Source of the DNA: Mycobacterium branderi
Lineage (GTDB): Bacteria > Actinomycetota > Actinomycetes > Mycobacteriales > Mycobacteriaceae
Direction: 5' to 3'
DNA length: 64,000 nt
Assembly (NCBI RefSeq): GCF_010728725.1
Contig: NZ_AP022606.1
Coordinates: forward strand, 1,426,001 to 1,490,000
In this document: positions 53,234 to 62,218 of the stretch, piece after piece
Layout: every line of letters begins with the position of its first letter
Position numbering within the stretch: position 1 is the first letter of the stretch
Program-made: the position numbers and the translations under genes
Notes under the pieces: generated by a model
Seen by the model: only the letters and a program-made list of their open reading frames with translations
The model's database searches: none
What the model was told of the DNA's origin: nothing

Positions 53234-54226
53234 ATGTACGCGATCGCGCTCAACGGATCTGGTGGCCCCGAGGTGATGGCTTGGTCGCAGGTGGACGACT
53301 TGCCCGCGCCGGGCCCGGGCGAAGTTGCTATCGATGTGGCGGCGGCAGGGGTCAACCGTGCCGATGTGATGCAACGCCAAGGGCTTTACCCGCCACCGCC
53401 CGGTGCCAGCGACATCCTCGGCCTTGAGGTCTCCGGTGTCGTCGCCGACGTCGGTGCCGACGTAGAAGATTGGCGGCCCGGTTATGCGGTGTGCGCCCTG
53501 TTGTCCGGCGGTGGTTATGCCGAACGGGTGAACGTGGCGGCCACTCAGGTGCTGCCGGTGCCCGACGGTGTGAGCCTGACCGCGGCGGCGGCACTGCCGG
53601 AGGCCGCGGCCACCGTGTGGTCGAACCTGGTGATGACCGCGGGTCTGCGCAGCGGACAGGTGGCCCTCATTCACGGCGGCGGCAGCGGGATCGGCACGCA
53701 CGCCATCCAAGTGGGCCGTGCCCTTGGTGCCCACGTCGCGGTCACCGCGGGATCGCAGTACAAATTAGACCGCTGTAGAGAACTCGGGGCGCAGACGTTA
53801 ATCAACTACCACGACCAGGATTTCGCGAAGCTCGTGACCGACGAGCTCGGTGGCGCCAACGCCATCCTCGACATCATGGGTGGCAGCTATCTGCAACGCA
53901 ACGTCGAGGCGCTGGCCGAGGACGGGCACCTGACGATCATCGCGTTGCAGGGCGGGGCCACCGCGGAGCTGAACCTTGGCCTGCTTCTGTTCAAGCGGGG
54001 CTCGGTACACGTGAGCAACCTGCGCCGCCGGCCCCAGGAAGGTCCGGGGTCGAAGGCGGAGGTCATTTCCGCAGTGCGGCAAGGCTTGTGGCCGCTGATC
54101 GCCGACGGCGCCGTCGCACCGGTGGTTTGCGCCGAAGTGCCGATCACAAATGCCGGCGAGGCACACACGTTGCTGGACTCGCCGAAGACGGTCGGCAAGG
54201 TGGTGCTGACGGTGGGCCGGCCCTAG
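53234..54226 (+). CDS. NAD(P)H-quinone oxidoreductase (zinc-free MDR)
   Basis: A 330-residue QOR-type reductase (MYAIALNGSGGPEVMAWSQVDDLPAPGPGEVAI, AAGVNRADVMQRQGLYPPPPG). It has the NADPH motif IHGGGSGIGTHAIQVGRALGA and no zinc ligands. It reduces quinones or enones. ATG after GGAGGGGAGAGC. Its 3' end overlaps the convergent TetR gene by 4 bp. The upstream motif ties it to that TetR. Confidence 0.9.
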   Translation: MYAIALNGSGGPEVMAWSQVDDLPAPGPGEVAIDVAAAGVNRADVMQRQGLYPPPPGASDILGLEVSGVVADVGADVEDWRPGYAVCALLSGGGYAERVNVAATQVLPVPDGVSLTAAAALPEAAATVWSNLVMTAGLRSGQVALIHGGGSGIGTHAIQVGRALGAHVAVTAGSQYKLDRCRELGAQTLINYHDQDFAKLVTDELGGANAILDIMGGSYLQRNVEALAEDGHLTIIALQGGATAELNLGLLLFKRGSVHVSNLRRRPQEGPGSKAEVISAVRQGLWPLIADGAVAPVVCAEVPITNAGEAHTLLDSPKTVGKVVLTVGRP

Positions 54227-54843
54227 CGGTGGGACGCGCGGCGTGCTCTACGCTTCGGCGCGGCGGCGTTAACCGGTGTCTGCAGCATCGCGCGCACCGC
54301 TGTTCGGACCCTGTTGGAGACTGCCCGCTTGGAGGAGGCGTCCAGCTTGCCGTCGAGGTGTAAAAAAGCCAGGCCGTGGACCAGAGCCCACGACGCTGTC
54401 GACATCGCGTCGGCATCGGCAGCTGGAAACGCTTGTCCTACAATCGATTTAAGGTACTCGTGGATTGCCTCCACCGCCGCTGCCCGGTCGGGCGCGTTGG
54501 GGTCGCAAGGCTCACCGAACATGACCTGGAAAAGCCCCGGCCGCGTCAGCGCGAACTGCACGTAGGCCACCGCGATGTCGGCGAAGTCGTCGGCCGAACT
54601 CGGCGCGGGATGCGCCTTGACCAACGCTTCGCCCAGTTCGCGGTAACCCACGGCGGCCACGGCCGACAACAGCTCGTCGCGCCCGGCGAAATGACGATAG
54701 GGCGCAGAGGGTGACACTCCGGCGCGGCGCGCCACCTCGCGCAACGACAGCTCTGCCGCCCCGCTTTCCTCGAGAAGGTCAATGGCGGCGCGCACCAGCG
54801 CAGCTGGGAGATCGCCATGGTGATAGCTGGAAGACGCGGGCAT
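54223..54843 (-). CDS. TetR-family transcriptional regulator
   Basis: A 206-residue TetR protein (MPASSSYHHGDLPAALVRAAIDLLEESGAAELSLREVARRAGVSPSAPYRHFAGRDELL), HTH about 10-55, with a WHG-type C-terminal ligand domain (FGEPCDPNAPDRAAAVEAIHEYL). It starts 18 bp from a motif copy in its own promoter, so it is probably autoregulated. It most likely controls the flanking quinone oxidoreductase, DJ-1 and acetoacetate decarboxylase genes, whose promoters carry the same motif. Confidence 0.9.
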   Translation of the reverse strand: MPASSSYHHGDLPAALVRAAIDLLEESGAAELSLREVARRAGVSPSAPYRHFAGRDELLSAVAAVGYRELGEALVKAHPAPSSADDFADIAVAYVQFALTRPGLFQVMFGEPCDPNAPDRAAAVEAIHEYLKSIVGQAFPAADADAMSTASWALVHGLAFLHLDGKLDASSKRAVSNRVRTAVRAMLQTPVNAAAPKRRARRASHR

Positions 54844-54860
54844 GTCTGAACCTACCGAGT

Positions 54861-54902
54861 GTGGACAATGCTTACATTGCCATGATGTTAGCACTGCTCA
54901 TT
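54861..54902 (-). promoter_or_regulatory. Promoter/operator copy 2 (tetR autoregulation)
   Basis: Read on the minus strand: AATGAGCAGTGCTAACATC (54902-54884), then GCAATGTAAGCATTGTCCAC (54880-54861). It is the same two-part motif as the other copies, more degenerate, 18 bp upstream of the TetR start. Confidence 0.55.
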
Positions 54903-54917
54903 AAATGGCGGCCACTG

Positions 54918-54963
54918 TTGACGACGCCACTATCGATCGCTAATGTGAGCGGTGTACACATTG
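54918..54963 (+). promoter_or_regulatory. Promoter/operator copy 3 (DJ-1/PfpI gene)
   Basis: TTGACG at 54918-54923 as -35, a 17-bp spacer, TAATGT at 54941-54946. AATGTGAGCGGTGTACACAT at 54942-54961 is the best palindromic form of the motif (ATGTG...CACAT). It lies 59 bp upstream of the gene at 55022. Confidence 0.65.
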
Positions 54964-55021
54964 CCGGCAGTTACCGTCTGAGGTAAGTACGGCCGGCATG
55001 TACACCGGGAGGAATCGCGTC

Positions 55022-55729
55022 ATGACAAAGGTTTTGATGGTGGTCTCAGCGGCCGACCGTTGGACACTCAACGACGGCACCGTGCACCCCTCAGGGTATT
55101 GGGCCGAAGAGGTGGCCATGCCCTACCACATCTTCTCGGAGGCCGGCTGGGACATCACCGTCGCCACCCCCGGTGGCAAGGCTCCCACGCTGGATCAACT
55201 AAGCCTCGGGATCTCCGGCGGAATGCCGTGGACGCGCCGCAAAGTCCAGCGCTACTTGGACCGCATCTCCGATGTGCTCGACCATCCCGTATCGCTGGAC
55301 ACAGTCGATCCGGACGACTTCGACCTGATCTTCTACCCCGGCGGACATGGCCCGATGGAGGATCTCGCCTACGACAAGACTTCTGGTGCGTTGCTAGCAA
55401 AACGCTTGGCCTCCGGCCGGCCGCTGGCTCTGCTGTGTCACGCGCCTGCGGCGATTCTGGCGGCAACTGGAGCCGATGGCACATCGCCGTTCGCCGGCCG
55501 GAAGATGACGGGGTTGTCCAACCGTGAGGAGTTGCTCAATCGGTTCGCCAAGAAGGCACCGTGGCTGCTGGAGGACAAGCTGAAGCAAGCCGGCGTGGAC
55601 TACTCGAAAGGTTTCCCGTTGCGCCCTCACGTGGTGGTCGACGGAAACCTCTACACCGGGCAGAATCCGCAATCTTCGGAGAAACTCGCGCGCCGCCTGG
55701 TGGCCGACATCGCCGCCGCCGCCGCGTGA
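55022..55729 (+). CDS. DJ-1/PfpI (Hsp31-like) family protein
   Basis: A 235-residue type 1 amidotransferase-like protein. Glu29/30 (GYWAEEVAMPY), the nucleophile elbow LALLCHAPAAIL with Cys139-His140, and FYPGGHGPMED form the DJ-1/Hsp31 site. Such proteins act as glutathione-independent glyoxalases, aldehyde detoxifiers or chaperones. The ATG at 55022 follows GGGAGGA. The motif-bearing promoter places it in the TetR group. Confidence 0.88.
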   Translation: MTKVLMVVSAADRWTLNDGTVHPSGYWAEEVAMPYHIFSEAGWDITVATPGGKAPTLDQLSLGISGGMPWTRRKVQRYLDRISDVLDHPVSLDTVDPDDFDLIFYPGGHGPMEDLAYDKTSGALLAKRLASGRPLALLCHAPAAILAATGADGTSPFAGRKMTGLSNREELLNRFAKKAPWLLEDKLKQAGVDYSKGFPLRPHVVVDGNLYTGQNPQSSEKLARRLVADIAAAAA

Positions 55730-55749
55730 CGACCGACACTGACTCGCGG

Positions 55750-55802
55750 TGTTGACAGTGCTCACATTGCCTGGCTAGCCTTATGTGAGCAGTGCATACA
55801 TA
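55750..55802 (+). promoter_or_regulatory. Promoter/operator copy 4 (acetoacetate decarboxylase gene)
   Basis: GTTGACAGTGCTCACATTGC (55751-55770) followed by TTATGTGAGCAGTGCATACA (55781-55800). TTGACA (55752-55757), an 18-bp spacer and TAGCCT (55776-55781) form a possible promoter between the two halves. It is nearly identical to copy 1. Confidence 0.65.
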
Positions 55803-55821
55803 GCGAGTAAGGGGCCACCAC

Positions 55822-56760
55822 GTGTCGTCGAGCCAGCAGGACACGGTAACGGTCGAGTTGGGCGGATACGTGGTCGCGGTTCCGAAAGGCGGCTTGTACG
55901 ACAGATATCGGATGCAGACCGATCTCGACGAAGTGGCTCGCGATCCACGGGTCTCCAGCGTCGACTTCTTCCGGAAGCTGTCCAAGACCAGGGTCGACTC
56001 ACCGATCGGCCCGACGTTCACCCCGAACTTCTACTACCGCATGTCCTCGGCGCGGTTGACGATGCTGGCCCGCTCGGGCGCGATCCGTGCCCGCCTGCCC
56101 AAGGAATTGGCCCCCCTGGAGGTCGCGCCGGGGTTGGGGCTGATTTCGGCCATGTTCTTCCGCTATGACATGTGCGACATCGACTTCTACACCGAGGCCG
56201 CTGTCGGGGCAGCAGTGCGGCCGGCACGCCACGGCGGTCCCGGCTTCTTCGACCTCGTCGCCGGCCTCGGCAACGACCACCTGCATTCCTACGTGTTCTC
56301 GCTGCCGGTGAACACCGAGATCGCTCAGGTGCGCGGCCACGACGGCTACGGCTTCCCTAAATGGGTCACCGAGATCGACGTCGACATCGACGGCGACGGC
56401 ATCACCGCGCGGGTGGTCAACGACACCGTCGGCACCGATCTGGCGCTGTCGGCGCCCACGCCGGCCCAGACGCGTTACCCCACTGGTGAGCGGGTGTCGT
56501 CGTTGACGTCGTATACGGCGATCAACGGTGCCTGGCATTCCACGTTCAGCCAGACCAATGTGCTGGCGGCCGGAACGGTGCGCTTCCCGCGCAATATCGA
56601 CCTGCAGACCGGGACCGGGCAGATGTCTGACGACCTACGTTCACTGAAGCCGCTCAGGGTGATGCAACTCGACGTCATTACTGAGGGCCAGCTGGCTCTG
56701 CACATGCCAGTGCCCACCTCGATGCCGAACATGCAGTCGCACTCCCGAGCGCTTAAGTGA
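55822..56760 (+). CDS. Acetoacetate decarboxylase family protein
   Basis: A 312-residue ADC-family protein with a GTG start. The Schiff-base lysine is Lys180 in RGHDGYGFPKWVTEI, and TPNFYYRMSSARLTMLARSG and GPGFFDLVAGLGNDHLH are other conserved parts. True ADC converts acetoacetate to acetone; the wider family includes hydratase-aldolases and unknown enzymes. It is 39 bp upstream of the Ddn-like gene and probably co-transcribed. Confidence 0.85.
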   Translation: MSSSQQDTVTVELGGYVVAVPKGGLYDRYRMQTDLDEVARDPRVSSVDFFRKLSKTRVDSPIGPTFTPNFYYRMSSARLTMLARSGAIRARLPKELAPLEVAPGLGLISAMFFRYDMCDIDFYTEAAVGAAVRPARHGGPGFFDLVAGLGNDHLHSYVFSLPVNTEIAQVRGHDGYGFPKWVTEIDVDIDGDGITARVVNDTVGTDLALSAPTPAQTRYPTGERVSSLTSYTAINGAWHSTFSQTNVLAAGTVRFPRNIDLQTGTGQMSDDLRSLKPLRVMQLDVITEGQLALHMPVPTSMPNMQSHSRALK

Positions 56761-56799
56761 ATCTCTGACCACGGCACACAATCCGAGACAGGACATTCG

Positions 56800-57240
56800 A
56801 TGAACAGCTACGCACTGAAAGACGCCAGCGCCAAATTGATGAATCGCGCGCACCGGTTGATCCTCACGGTCAGCGGGAACAGGTTGTTGGCCAAGCCGTT
56901 TGGCATGCCTGTGGTGGAGCTCCACACGACCGGCCGCAAGTCGGGGCTGCCCCGGACTTGCTATCTGACCACCCCTGTTCGTGATTCGGATCGGGTGGTG
57001 CTCGTGGCGTCGAAGGGTGGCGACGATCGCAACCCCGACTGGTACCGGAATCTTCAGGCTCATCCCGACGCCGAGCTGGTGGTCGATGGAACCCGGCGAA
57101 AGGTTCACGCCCGCACCGCAAATGCGCAAGAGAGAGCCGAGCTGTGGCCGAAGATTGTTGCGGCGTACAAGGGATACGCGGATTACCAAACCCGGACCAC
57201 CCGCGAGATACCTGTCGTGATCTGCGAGCTGCGGAGTTGA
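56800..57240 (+). CDS. Deazaflavin (F420)-dependent nitroreductase family protein
   Basis: A 146-residue Ddn-type split-barrel protein with PVVELHTTGRKSGLPRTCYL, VVLVASKGGDDRNPDWYRNL and AHPDAELVVDGTRRKVHAR, the F420-binding signature of the family. It may reduce quinones with F420H2, as Ddn does, which would suit the quinone oxidoreductase in the same regulatory group. Confidence 0.9.
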   Translation: MNSYALKDASAKLMNRAHRLILTVSGNRLLAKPFGMPVVELHTTGRKSGLPRTCYLTTPVRDSDRVVLVASKGGDDRNPDWYRNLQAHPDAELVVDGTRRKVHARTANAQERAELWPKIVAAYKGYADYQTRTTREIPVVICELRS

Positions 57241-57417
57241 ACTGCCGAATCGGGATAGCGTCCAGGTCGCACATCACTCGGGCTGAAACGGCGGCGCCAG
57301 ATAGGCCGACACCGTCGCCTCCTCTGTGGCGGCGCAGCTCCTGTGACACAGTCGGCCGCGCCCGTCCGACCTTGACCGGATCCGGCGGAAGCCGAGCTGT
57401 GCCGATAGCATGAAGCG

Positions 57418-57924
57418 GTGTCGTTGCGCCTTACCGATGACACTCTCGTGCATCTGGCGCCAGGTATGTACCTCTGGTGCATGCTGCTCGAGTTTGCCTT
57501 CGACGGTCAGCCGTCGGATTCTCATTTGATCGAGGCGGTGCTGGGGCATCCCCGTTGGCGGGACGACTGCATGAGCCCGTGGACCGGACCGTGTGAAGTG
57601 CACGGCCCGTACCGACTGGAGACCGTTGCTGTCGAAGGATTTCGGCGGTGTACCGCCGCGGCAGCCTGGGAGGTCCTCATCAATTGGCCAGCGACGGACC
57701 TCAATCCGTGGGTCACCGAGTCACTGGTGTTGTCACAGGAGATCGTCGGGGCGTGGGTCGGGCCGCTAGTTGCTAACGCGGACAAAATCTTTCAGCTCAC
57801 GGTCCCACGCGAGGGCAACGAGCATGAGGCGGGATGGGTGGTCGGGAAGCGCGGGTTTCATGAGTTCATCGCGATCGACCGTCACGACAGTACGCTCACG
57901 GTGATCATCGCAACCGACGACTGA
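57418..57924 (+). CDS. Hypothetical protein
   Basis: A 168-residue protein with a GTG start (MSLRLTDDTLVHLAPGMYLW) and several Trp and Cys residues (WRDDCMSPWTGPCEVHGPYRL, WEVLINWPATDLNPWVTESL). No signal peptide or membrane helix, and no family was recognised. Codon pattern and GC are like its neighbours. The 177 bp upstream of it (57241-57417) holds nothing recognisable. Confidence 0.6.
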   Translation: MSLRLTDDTLVHLAPGMYLWCMLLEFAFDGQPSDSHLIEAVLGHPRWRDDCMSPWTGPCEVHGPYRLETVAVEGFRRCTAAAAWEVLINWPATDLNPWVTESLVLSQEIVGAWVGPLVANADKIFQLTVPREGNEHEAGWVVGKRGFHEFIAIDRHDSTLTVIIATDD

Positions 57925-58042
57925 TGCGGATCGCTGCGATGCAGTGCGGGTTAGCCAGCGTGGCCACCATAGAAGAGATAGCCCTGATGGTGGCGGCCAC
58001 GCTGGTCAGCCCCTGCGTGCGCGCTGCTGCGGCCGTCTTACA

Positions 58043-59317
58043 CTATCCCGCGATCTCGTCACGCACGTTGAGGTGCGCCAGGTCGGCCGCTGCGCGCCCG
58101 GCAACCCAGCCCGCGCCATTCGAAACCGACACCGGGCGTTGCGTCATCGACGGGAACAAGCGGTTAGTGAGGTCGTCAGCGGCGCGGTTGCCGGCCGCCA
58201 GAACGGGCAGAAGCCGGGCGTCGTGCTCGGCTTCCGCTGTGACCGACGCGCGGGTCTCGTCCAGGCGCTCACCGATACGCGTCGCGTAGGCGACGAGAAA
58301 CGACTGCCGAAACGATCGCGTCCGGCTCTGCCCGCGGCCGCTAACCTGGCGCCCCGCGCGCAGCATGGCCCGATTCGCCTGTACCAGCAGCGAAGTGGTG
58401 AGCAATTCAACCAGGTTGAGATCGGTTTCGGATCCAATGACGGTGACAAAGCCGAGGCGCTCCGCCCACACCACGCGGCACCGGTTTGCCTGGGCCACGG
58501 CTTGCACGAGCGTCGTCTTCGCCACGGCGTAGGGGTTCTCAATCCACATCCGTCGCGCCGCGGCCACGGGCACTTCACCACGTTCGTGGTGTACTACTGC
58601 CTCCTGCAGCGAATACCGGCTCATCAGCTCCTGCGCCTTCGCCGAGAGGATCTCCGCCTCTTCGGGAAATTCGGTGTCCTCAGCCTTGGCCAGCAGAGCG
58701 CGCACCCGACCCAGTGCCTTCTCGTCGACTGCGCTTACCGCGGCCGCTGTGTGTCGATGGGCGCCGGGCAATGGGAGAAGTGGTTCGAGGACCGGAAGGC
58801 TGCCAAGCAGCGTAAGCACTTTCAGAACGACGGTCAGGGCCTCAGGGCTGTTGACATTTGATCCCGCCGATCCCCGATCGACGGTGGCGGCAATCGCGGC
58901 GAGATCGGCGCGCCACCTGGGGTGCAACGTCGCGACCGCATAACGCCCGGACTCGCGGATGATCGCTTGGTCGAGGTATCCGACGGCGGCTGGCTCGAGC
59001 TTGCGACGAGTTATTTCATGAAGGTCAGACGGTGACCAGCCGTGTTCCCATGCAGCGCGGATGGCCTCGTTCATCGCGATGTCGGCCGCGACGTCGAGTT
59101 CGTGCGCCGCGGCGGAAAACTCCTCAAGCAGTTCCGCGGCGTGCTGTGCCACGCGATCGCAGCGACACGTCGCCGCCTCACTCAATGCGACCACAAGGTG
59201 ACCGAGAAGCTGCGCCCGATCGGGCTCGCGATCGAACCGCACACGCTCGCGTTGGCCAGCCTCGCCGCGTCGGTTCTTCTGCTTGGCTGCTCGCTTCTCA
59301 CGGTTGCGTCGGCTCAT
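58043..59317 (-). CDS. DUF2786 domain protein
   Basis: A 424-residue protein starting MSRRNREKRAAKQKNRRGEAG, a very basic N-terminus. The DUF2786 signature is EKALGRVRALLAKAEDTEFPEEAEILSAKAQELMSRYS at about 200-240, followed by a helical C-terminal domain of the same family. The function is unknown; DUF2786 genes are often near phage or mobile regions, but no such neighbours are obvious here apart from the adjacent Uma2 gene. Confidence 0.8.
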   Translation of the reverse strand: MSRRNREKRAAKQKNRRGEAGQRERVRFDREPDRAQLLGHLVVALSEAATCRCDRVAQHAAELLEEFSAAAHELDVAADIAMNEAIRAAWEHGWSPSDLHEITRRKLEPAAVGYLDQAIIRESGRYAVATLHPRWRADLAAIAATVDRGSAGSNVNSPEALTVVLKVLTLLGSLPVLEPLLPLPGAHRHTAAAVSAVDEKALGRVRALLAKAEDTEFPEEAEILSAKAQELMSRYSLQEAVVHHERGEVPVAAARRMWIENPYAVAKTTLVQAVAQANRCRVVWAERLGFVTVIGSETDLNLVELLTTSLLVQANRAMLRAGRQVSGRGQSRTRSFRQSFLVAYATRIGERLDETRASVTAEAEHDARLLPVLAAGNRAADDLTNRLFPSMTQRPVSVSNGAGWVAGRAAADLAHLNVRDEIAG

Positions 59318-59470
59318 GTCCCACAGTCTTGCCGGAGGGTCCGACAGTTCGAGGCAGGCGCGCAATGGGTGTCATAGTCCTGTCGGTGCCCGCTGCCCGC
59401 TGGGATGCTTCGTCACGAGCGGAGCCGCGAGCAGGCGTAACCTGCTCTCAACGCGATCTGGAGGTGCACG

Positions 59471-60043
59471 GTGGCGGGATTGGCCGAATTTCCTCGCGAC
59501 CTGGTGACGCTCGAAGAGTGGGACGCGCTCGAACTAGACGAAGCGCGTCGCTGGGAGCTCGTCGAGGGGGGCATCGTCATGACACCGCGACCGCGTCCGC
59601 TGCACCAAGTCACGTCGCGAAATCTTTCGCAGCTGATCCGGGCGGCACTGCCTGCTTCCCTCGTGGTATTGCAAGAGGTCGAGATCACCGTCGAGGCGCG
59701 GTTCCCACCCACAGTGCGCGATCCCGATCTGGTCGTGGTGAACCGCAGTGTGGTGGATCGCAATCCGGTGCGCGTCGACGCGTCGGACGTAGTGCTCGTC
59801 GTCGAGATCGTGTCACAGGGTTCGCGCCGCACGGACCGGGTGATGAAAGCCTACGAGTACGCCAAGGCCGGCATTGAGCATTACTGGATCGTCGATCTCG
59901 ATGCCGAGCCCGACGAGCGTGTCCTTGCACACGTCCTCCGTGGCGGGACCTATCACCGGGTCGGGGCCCTCGCCGGTGACCGGGTGCGAACCGAAAAGCC
60001 AGTGGCACTGGACTTTTCGCTCGACGAGCTGACTCGGCCCTGA
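59471..60043 (+). CDS. Uma2-family PD-(D/E)xK nuclease-like protein
   Basis: A 190-residue Uma2 (DUF820) protein with a GTG start: LDEARRWELVEGGIVMTPRP, VRDPDLVVVNRSVVDRN (catalytic Asp), VVLVVEIVSQGSRRTDRVMKAYEYAKAGIEHYWIVDLD (Glu and Lys positions). Uma2 proteins are restriction-like nucleases often found in many copies; the biological role is unknown. Divergent from the DUF2786 gene. Confidence 0.85.
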   Translation: MAGLAEFPRDLVTLEEWDALELDEARRWELVEGGIVMTPRPRPLHQVTSRNLSQLIRAALPASLVVLQEVEITVEARFPPTVRDPDLVVVNRSVVDRNPVRVDASDVVLVVEIVSQGSRRTDRVMKAYEYAKAGIEHYWIVDLDAEPDERVLAHVLRGGTYHRVGALAGDRVRTEKPVALDFSLDELTRP

Positions 60044-60422
60044 GTTAAAGCGCGGCGGCGCGCTCAAAACGCGTGCTTTGCAGATTGATTGACAGCGGCG
60101 GCGGCCAGTGGTGCGGCGGCTTCTGCTGTAGGTTCTGCGAACTCCCGGCGGATGACGCCCTCGTGATCACCGATGATGCGGGATTCTCAGGAAAATGGCG
60201 GATGCGGTTTTCTCATTTTCGTGGCGAATCCTAAAACCTACTGTCGCGCAGAAAACGGAGCGTAGCCACGTCGCGATGCGCCGTTGAACCGAGCCAGTGC
60301 GGAGTGCTACGACACCGGCGGATCGCCGTCCAGCGGTGGGAGTGGAACATCTCCAGGTGGTGGTGAAACTGTGAGACAACGTCTGATTTCCGCGCGCCTC
60401 AACACCAGTGGGCTGTTCTGGG
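60044..60422. other. Intergenic stretch without recognised features
   Basis: About 380 bp between the Uma2 and SDR stops. Short open frames exist on both strands, but none looks like a protein. There is no convincing terminator hairpin or repeat. Slightly AT-richer around 60180-60260. Confidence 0.5.
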
Positions 60423-61349
60423 TCATCGTCCGTCCTTGAGGGTGAGGCCGGGCTGAACGCGCGCAGCGAGTGCCGCTGCTCCGCGTTGATATGCGGGACC
60501 GAGGAGTCGGACGAGGATGTCGAGGGCGTAGGCGTCCGTACCGATAAGGACCCGAGGGCGCCTACGCCTGACCCCACGGAGGATGATCTGGGCCGCTCGG
60601 TCGGAGGAGATGCGGGCGAGCTTGTCGTCGTAGAGTGCTGCCACGGCAGCGGCGTCCTCGCCTGCGGCAACGCTGCTGTTGCGCGCGATTGCGGTTTTGA
60701 CGCTGCTGGGGTGCACACAGGTCACCTGGACCGGATGTCCAGCAGCGAGCATCTCCTGGCGCAGTGATTCGGTGAGTCCGCGGACCGCGAACTTCGAAGC
60801 GCTGTAAGCGCTCTGACCGGCCATTCCGAGAAGACCGAAGAGACTGGAGACGTTGATGATGTGGCCGTCCCCGGATTCGATGAGGTAGGGCAGGAATGCC
60901 TTGGTGAGATTGACGACACCGCCGTAGTTGATGTCCATCACTCGGCGGATCTGGGACAGATCGGAGTGTTCGAGGTCGCCGTGGTGCTCGACGCCCGCGT
61001 TGTTGTAGAGCTGATGCACCGCGCCGAAGCGGGCATGGAGTTCCTCGGCGTAGGTGACCGCGCCGAGGTCGTCGGTGACATCGAGACGGTGGCTGGTGAC
61101 CGAGCCGCCCGCGGCCCGGATGAGGTCTGCGGTCTCGGCAAGTCCGGCCTCGTCGACGTCGGTGATCGCGACCGTGGCGCCTTCCTTGGCCAGATTTGTG
61201 GCGAGCGCGCGACCGATGCCGGAGCCGGCACCGGTCACGACGGTGACCTTGCCGGCGAAGGTCGCAGGCGAGGCAGAGAACCGGCGGTTCAGCGAGCCTC
61301 GACGCAGGAGAGGCGAAGCTGGGACCGCCGCATGAACCCGGCGGTTCAT
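60423..61349 (-). CDS. SDR-family oxidoreductase
   Basis: A 308-residue SDR with TGAGSGIGRALATNLAKEG (cofactor), NNAGVEHHGDLEH, INVSSLFGLLG (Ser) and YSASK (YxxxK), then a long C-terminal extension. The ATG overlaps the EthD-like stop (ATGA). It probably oxidises a lipid or ring alcohol. The operon is divergent from a TetR gene. Confidence 0.88.
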   Translation of the reverse strand: MNRRVHAAVPASPLLRRGSLNRRFSASPATFAGKVTVVTGAGSGIGRALATNLAKEGATVAITDVDEAGLAETADLIRAAGGSVTSHRLDVTDDLGAVTYAEELHARFGAVHQLYNNAGVEHHGDLEHSDLSQIRRVMDINYGGVVNLTKAFLPYLIESGDGHIINVSSLFGLLGMAGQSAYSASKFAVRGLTESLRQEMLAAGHPVQVTCVHPSSVKTAIARNSSVAAGEDAAAVAALYDDKLARISSDRAAQIILRGVRRRRPRVLIGTDAYALDILVRLLGPAYQRGAAALAARVQPGLTLKDGR

Positions 61350-62119
61350 CGGGGCTCCTTGATGACGGGCACAGTGCGGTCGACGGCGTAGGCATGGACA
61401 GCGGTGAGCGTTTCGGACTGCTCGTCGACGATGGCCTTCAGTTCGGGTCTGGCCAGGAGGTCGTTGACGTCATCGCGGCTCGGCAACCCGAAGACGATGG
61501 CGCCGTCGTGGCGGTGACCGGGTGGATAGGTGTGGGACAGGCCGGGCGTGCGGTGAGCGATCCCGGTGAGGGGAAGGAAACTGTAGGAGCGAACGTCGAG
61601 CGCGCCGACGTCATGCAGAGTCTGGCCGAAACGTCGGTGGACGAAGGCGCGGAACTTGCGTAGCGGGACACCGCGCCGGCGGCGTAGCAACAACACGGTG
61701 CGATGGGCGACCGCGGGCTCATGGTGGTTGGTCCACCGGGTGCCGCCGCCGGGGCCGCAGATGTGGCCGAGAACGTTGTCGAAGACGTTCTGCTCGTCGT
61801 GGAAGATCGTGCCGAGCATTCCGTAGGCAGCACGGGCCATCTCGGCGTAGTTGCGCAGTCGCACTTCGGTCACGCCGTCCCAGCGAAACAGGTCAGTGGG
61901 GTGTGTTCCGACGGTCGGTGTGGCGGGCCAGTAGCCGTGATCGGTCGCCGAGAAGTGGTACTGGTTGTACTCGCAGATGTGCCCGCCGCGCTTGACCAGT
62001 TCGGCGTGCGGCGTTGTCCAGTAGTCATCGGCGACCTCTCGCGGAAGGTCGGCCCGGAACCGGACCGGATAAATCCCAGAGAGGGTCTTGGTGGGGGTGA
62101 TCGACGGTGTCGGGGTCAT
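61346..62119 (-). CDS. EthD-like dimeric alpha-beta barrel protein
   Basis: A 257-residue protein starting MTPTPSITPTKTLSGIYPVRFR. Two ferredoxin-like repeats are suggested by DDYWTTPHAELVKRGGHICEYNQYHF and VPLRKFRAFVHRRFGQTLHD, as in EthD-domain proteins. EthD proteins are poorly understood accessories of P450 or ring-degradation systems. It is the first gene of the pair with the SDR, divergent from TetR across an AT-rich operator. Confidence 0.65.
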   Translation of the reverse strand: MTPTPSITPTKTLSGIYPVRFRADLPREVADDYWTTPHAELVKRGGHICEYNQYHFSATDHGYWPATPTVGTHPTDLFRWDGVTEVRLRNYAEMARAAYGMLGTIFHDEQNVFDNVLGHICGPGGGTRWTNHHEPAVAHRTVLLLRRRRGVPLRKFRAFVHRRFGQTLHDVGALDVRSYSFLPLTGIAHRTPGLSHTYPPGHRHDGAIVFGLPSRDDVNDLLARPELKAIVDEQSETLTAVHAYAVDRTVPVIKEPR

Positions 62120-62218
62120 GGCGTGTCCTTGTCGGGCGGATGACTGCGTGCAGACAGAGCGGTGAGGCTCGCTTGGCTCATGGTGTCGACTCGAGCCGCG
62201 AGGTCCTCCCATAGCCAG

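Noticed and set aside
57241..57417. A minus-strand peptide ending VSAYLAPPFQPE that resembles a protein C-terminus
   Set aside because: It is too short and the upstream part is antisense to the 57418 gene; no family could be named.
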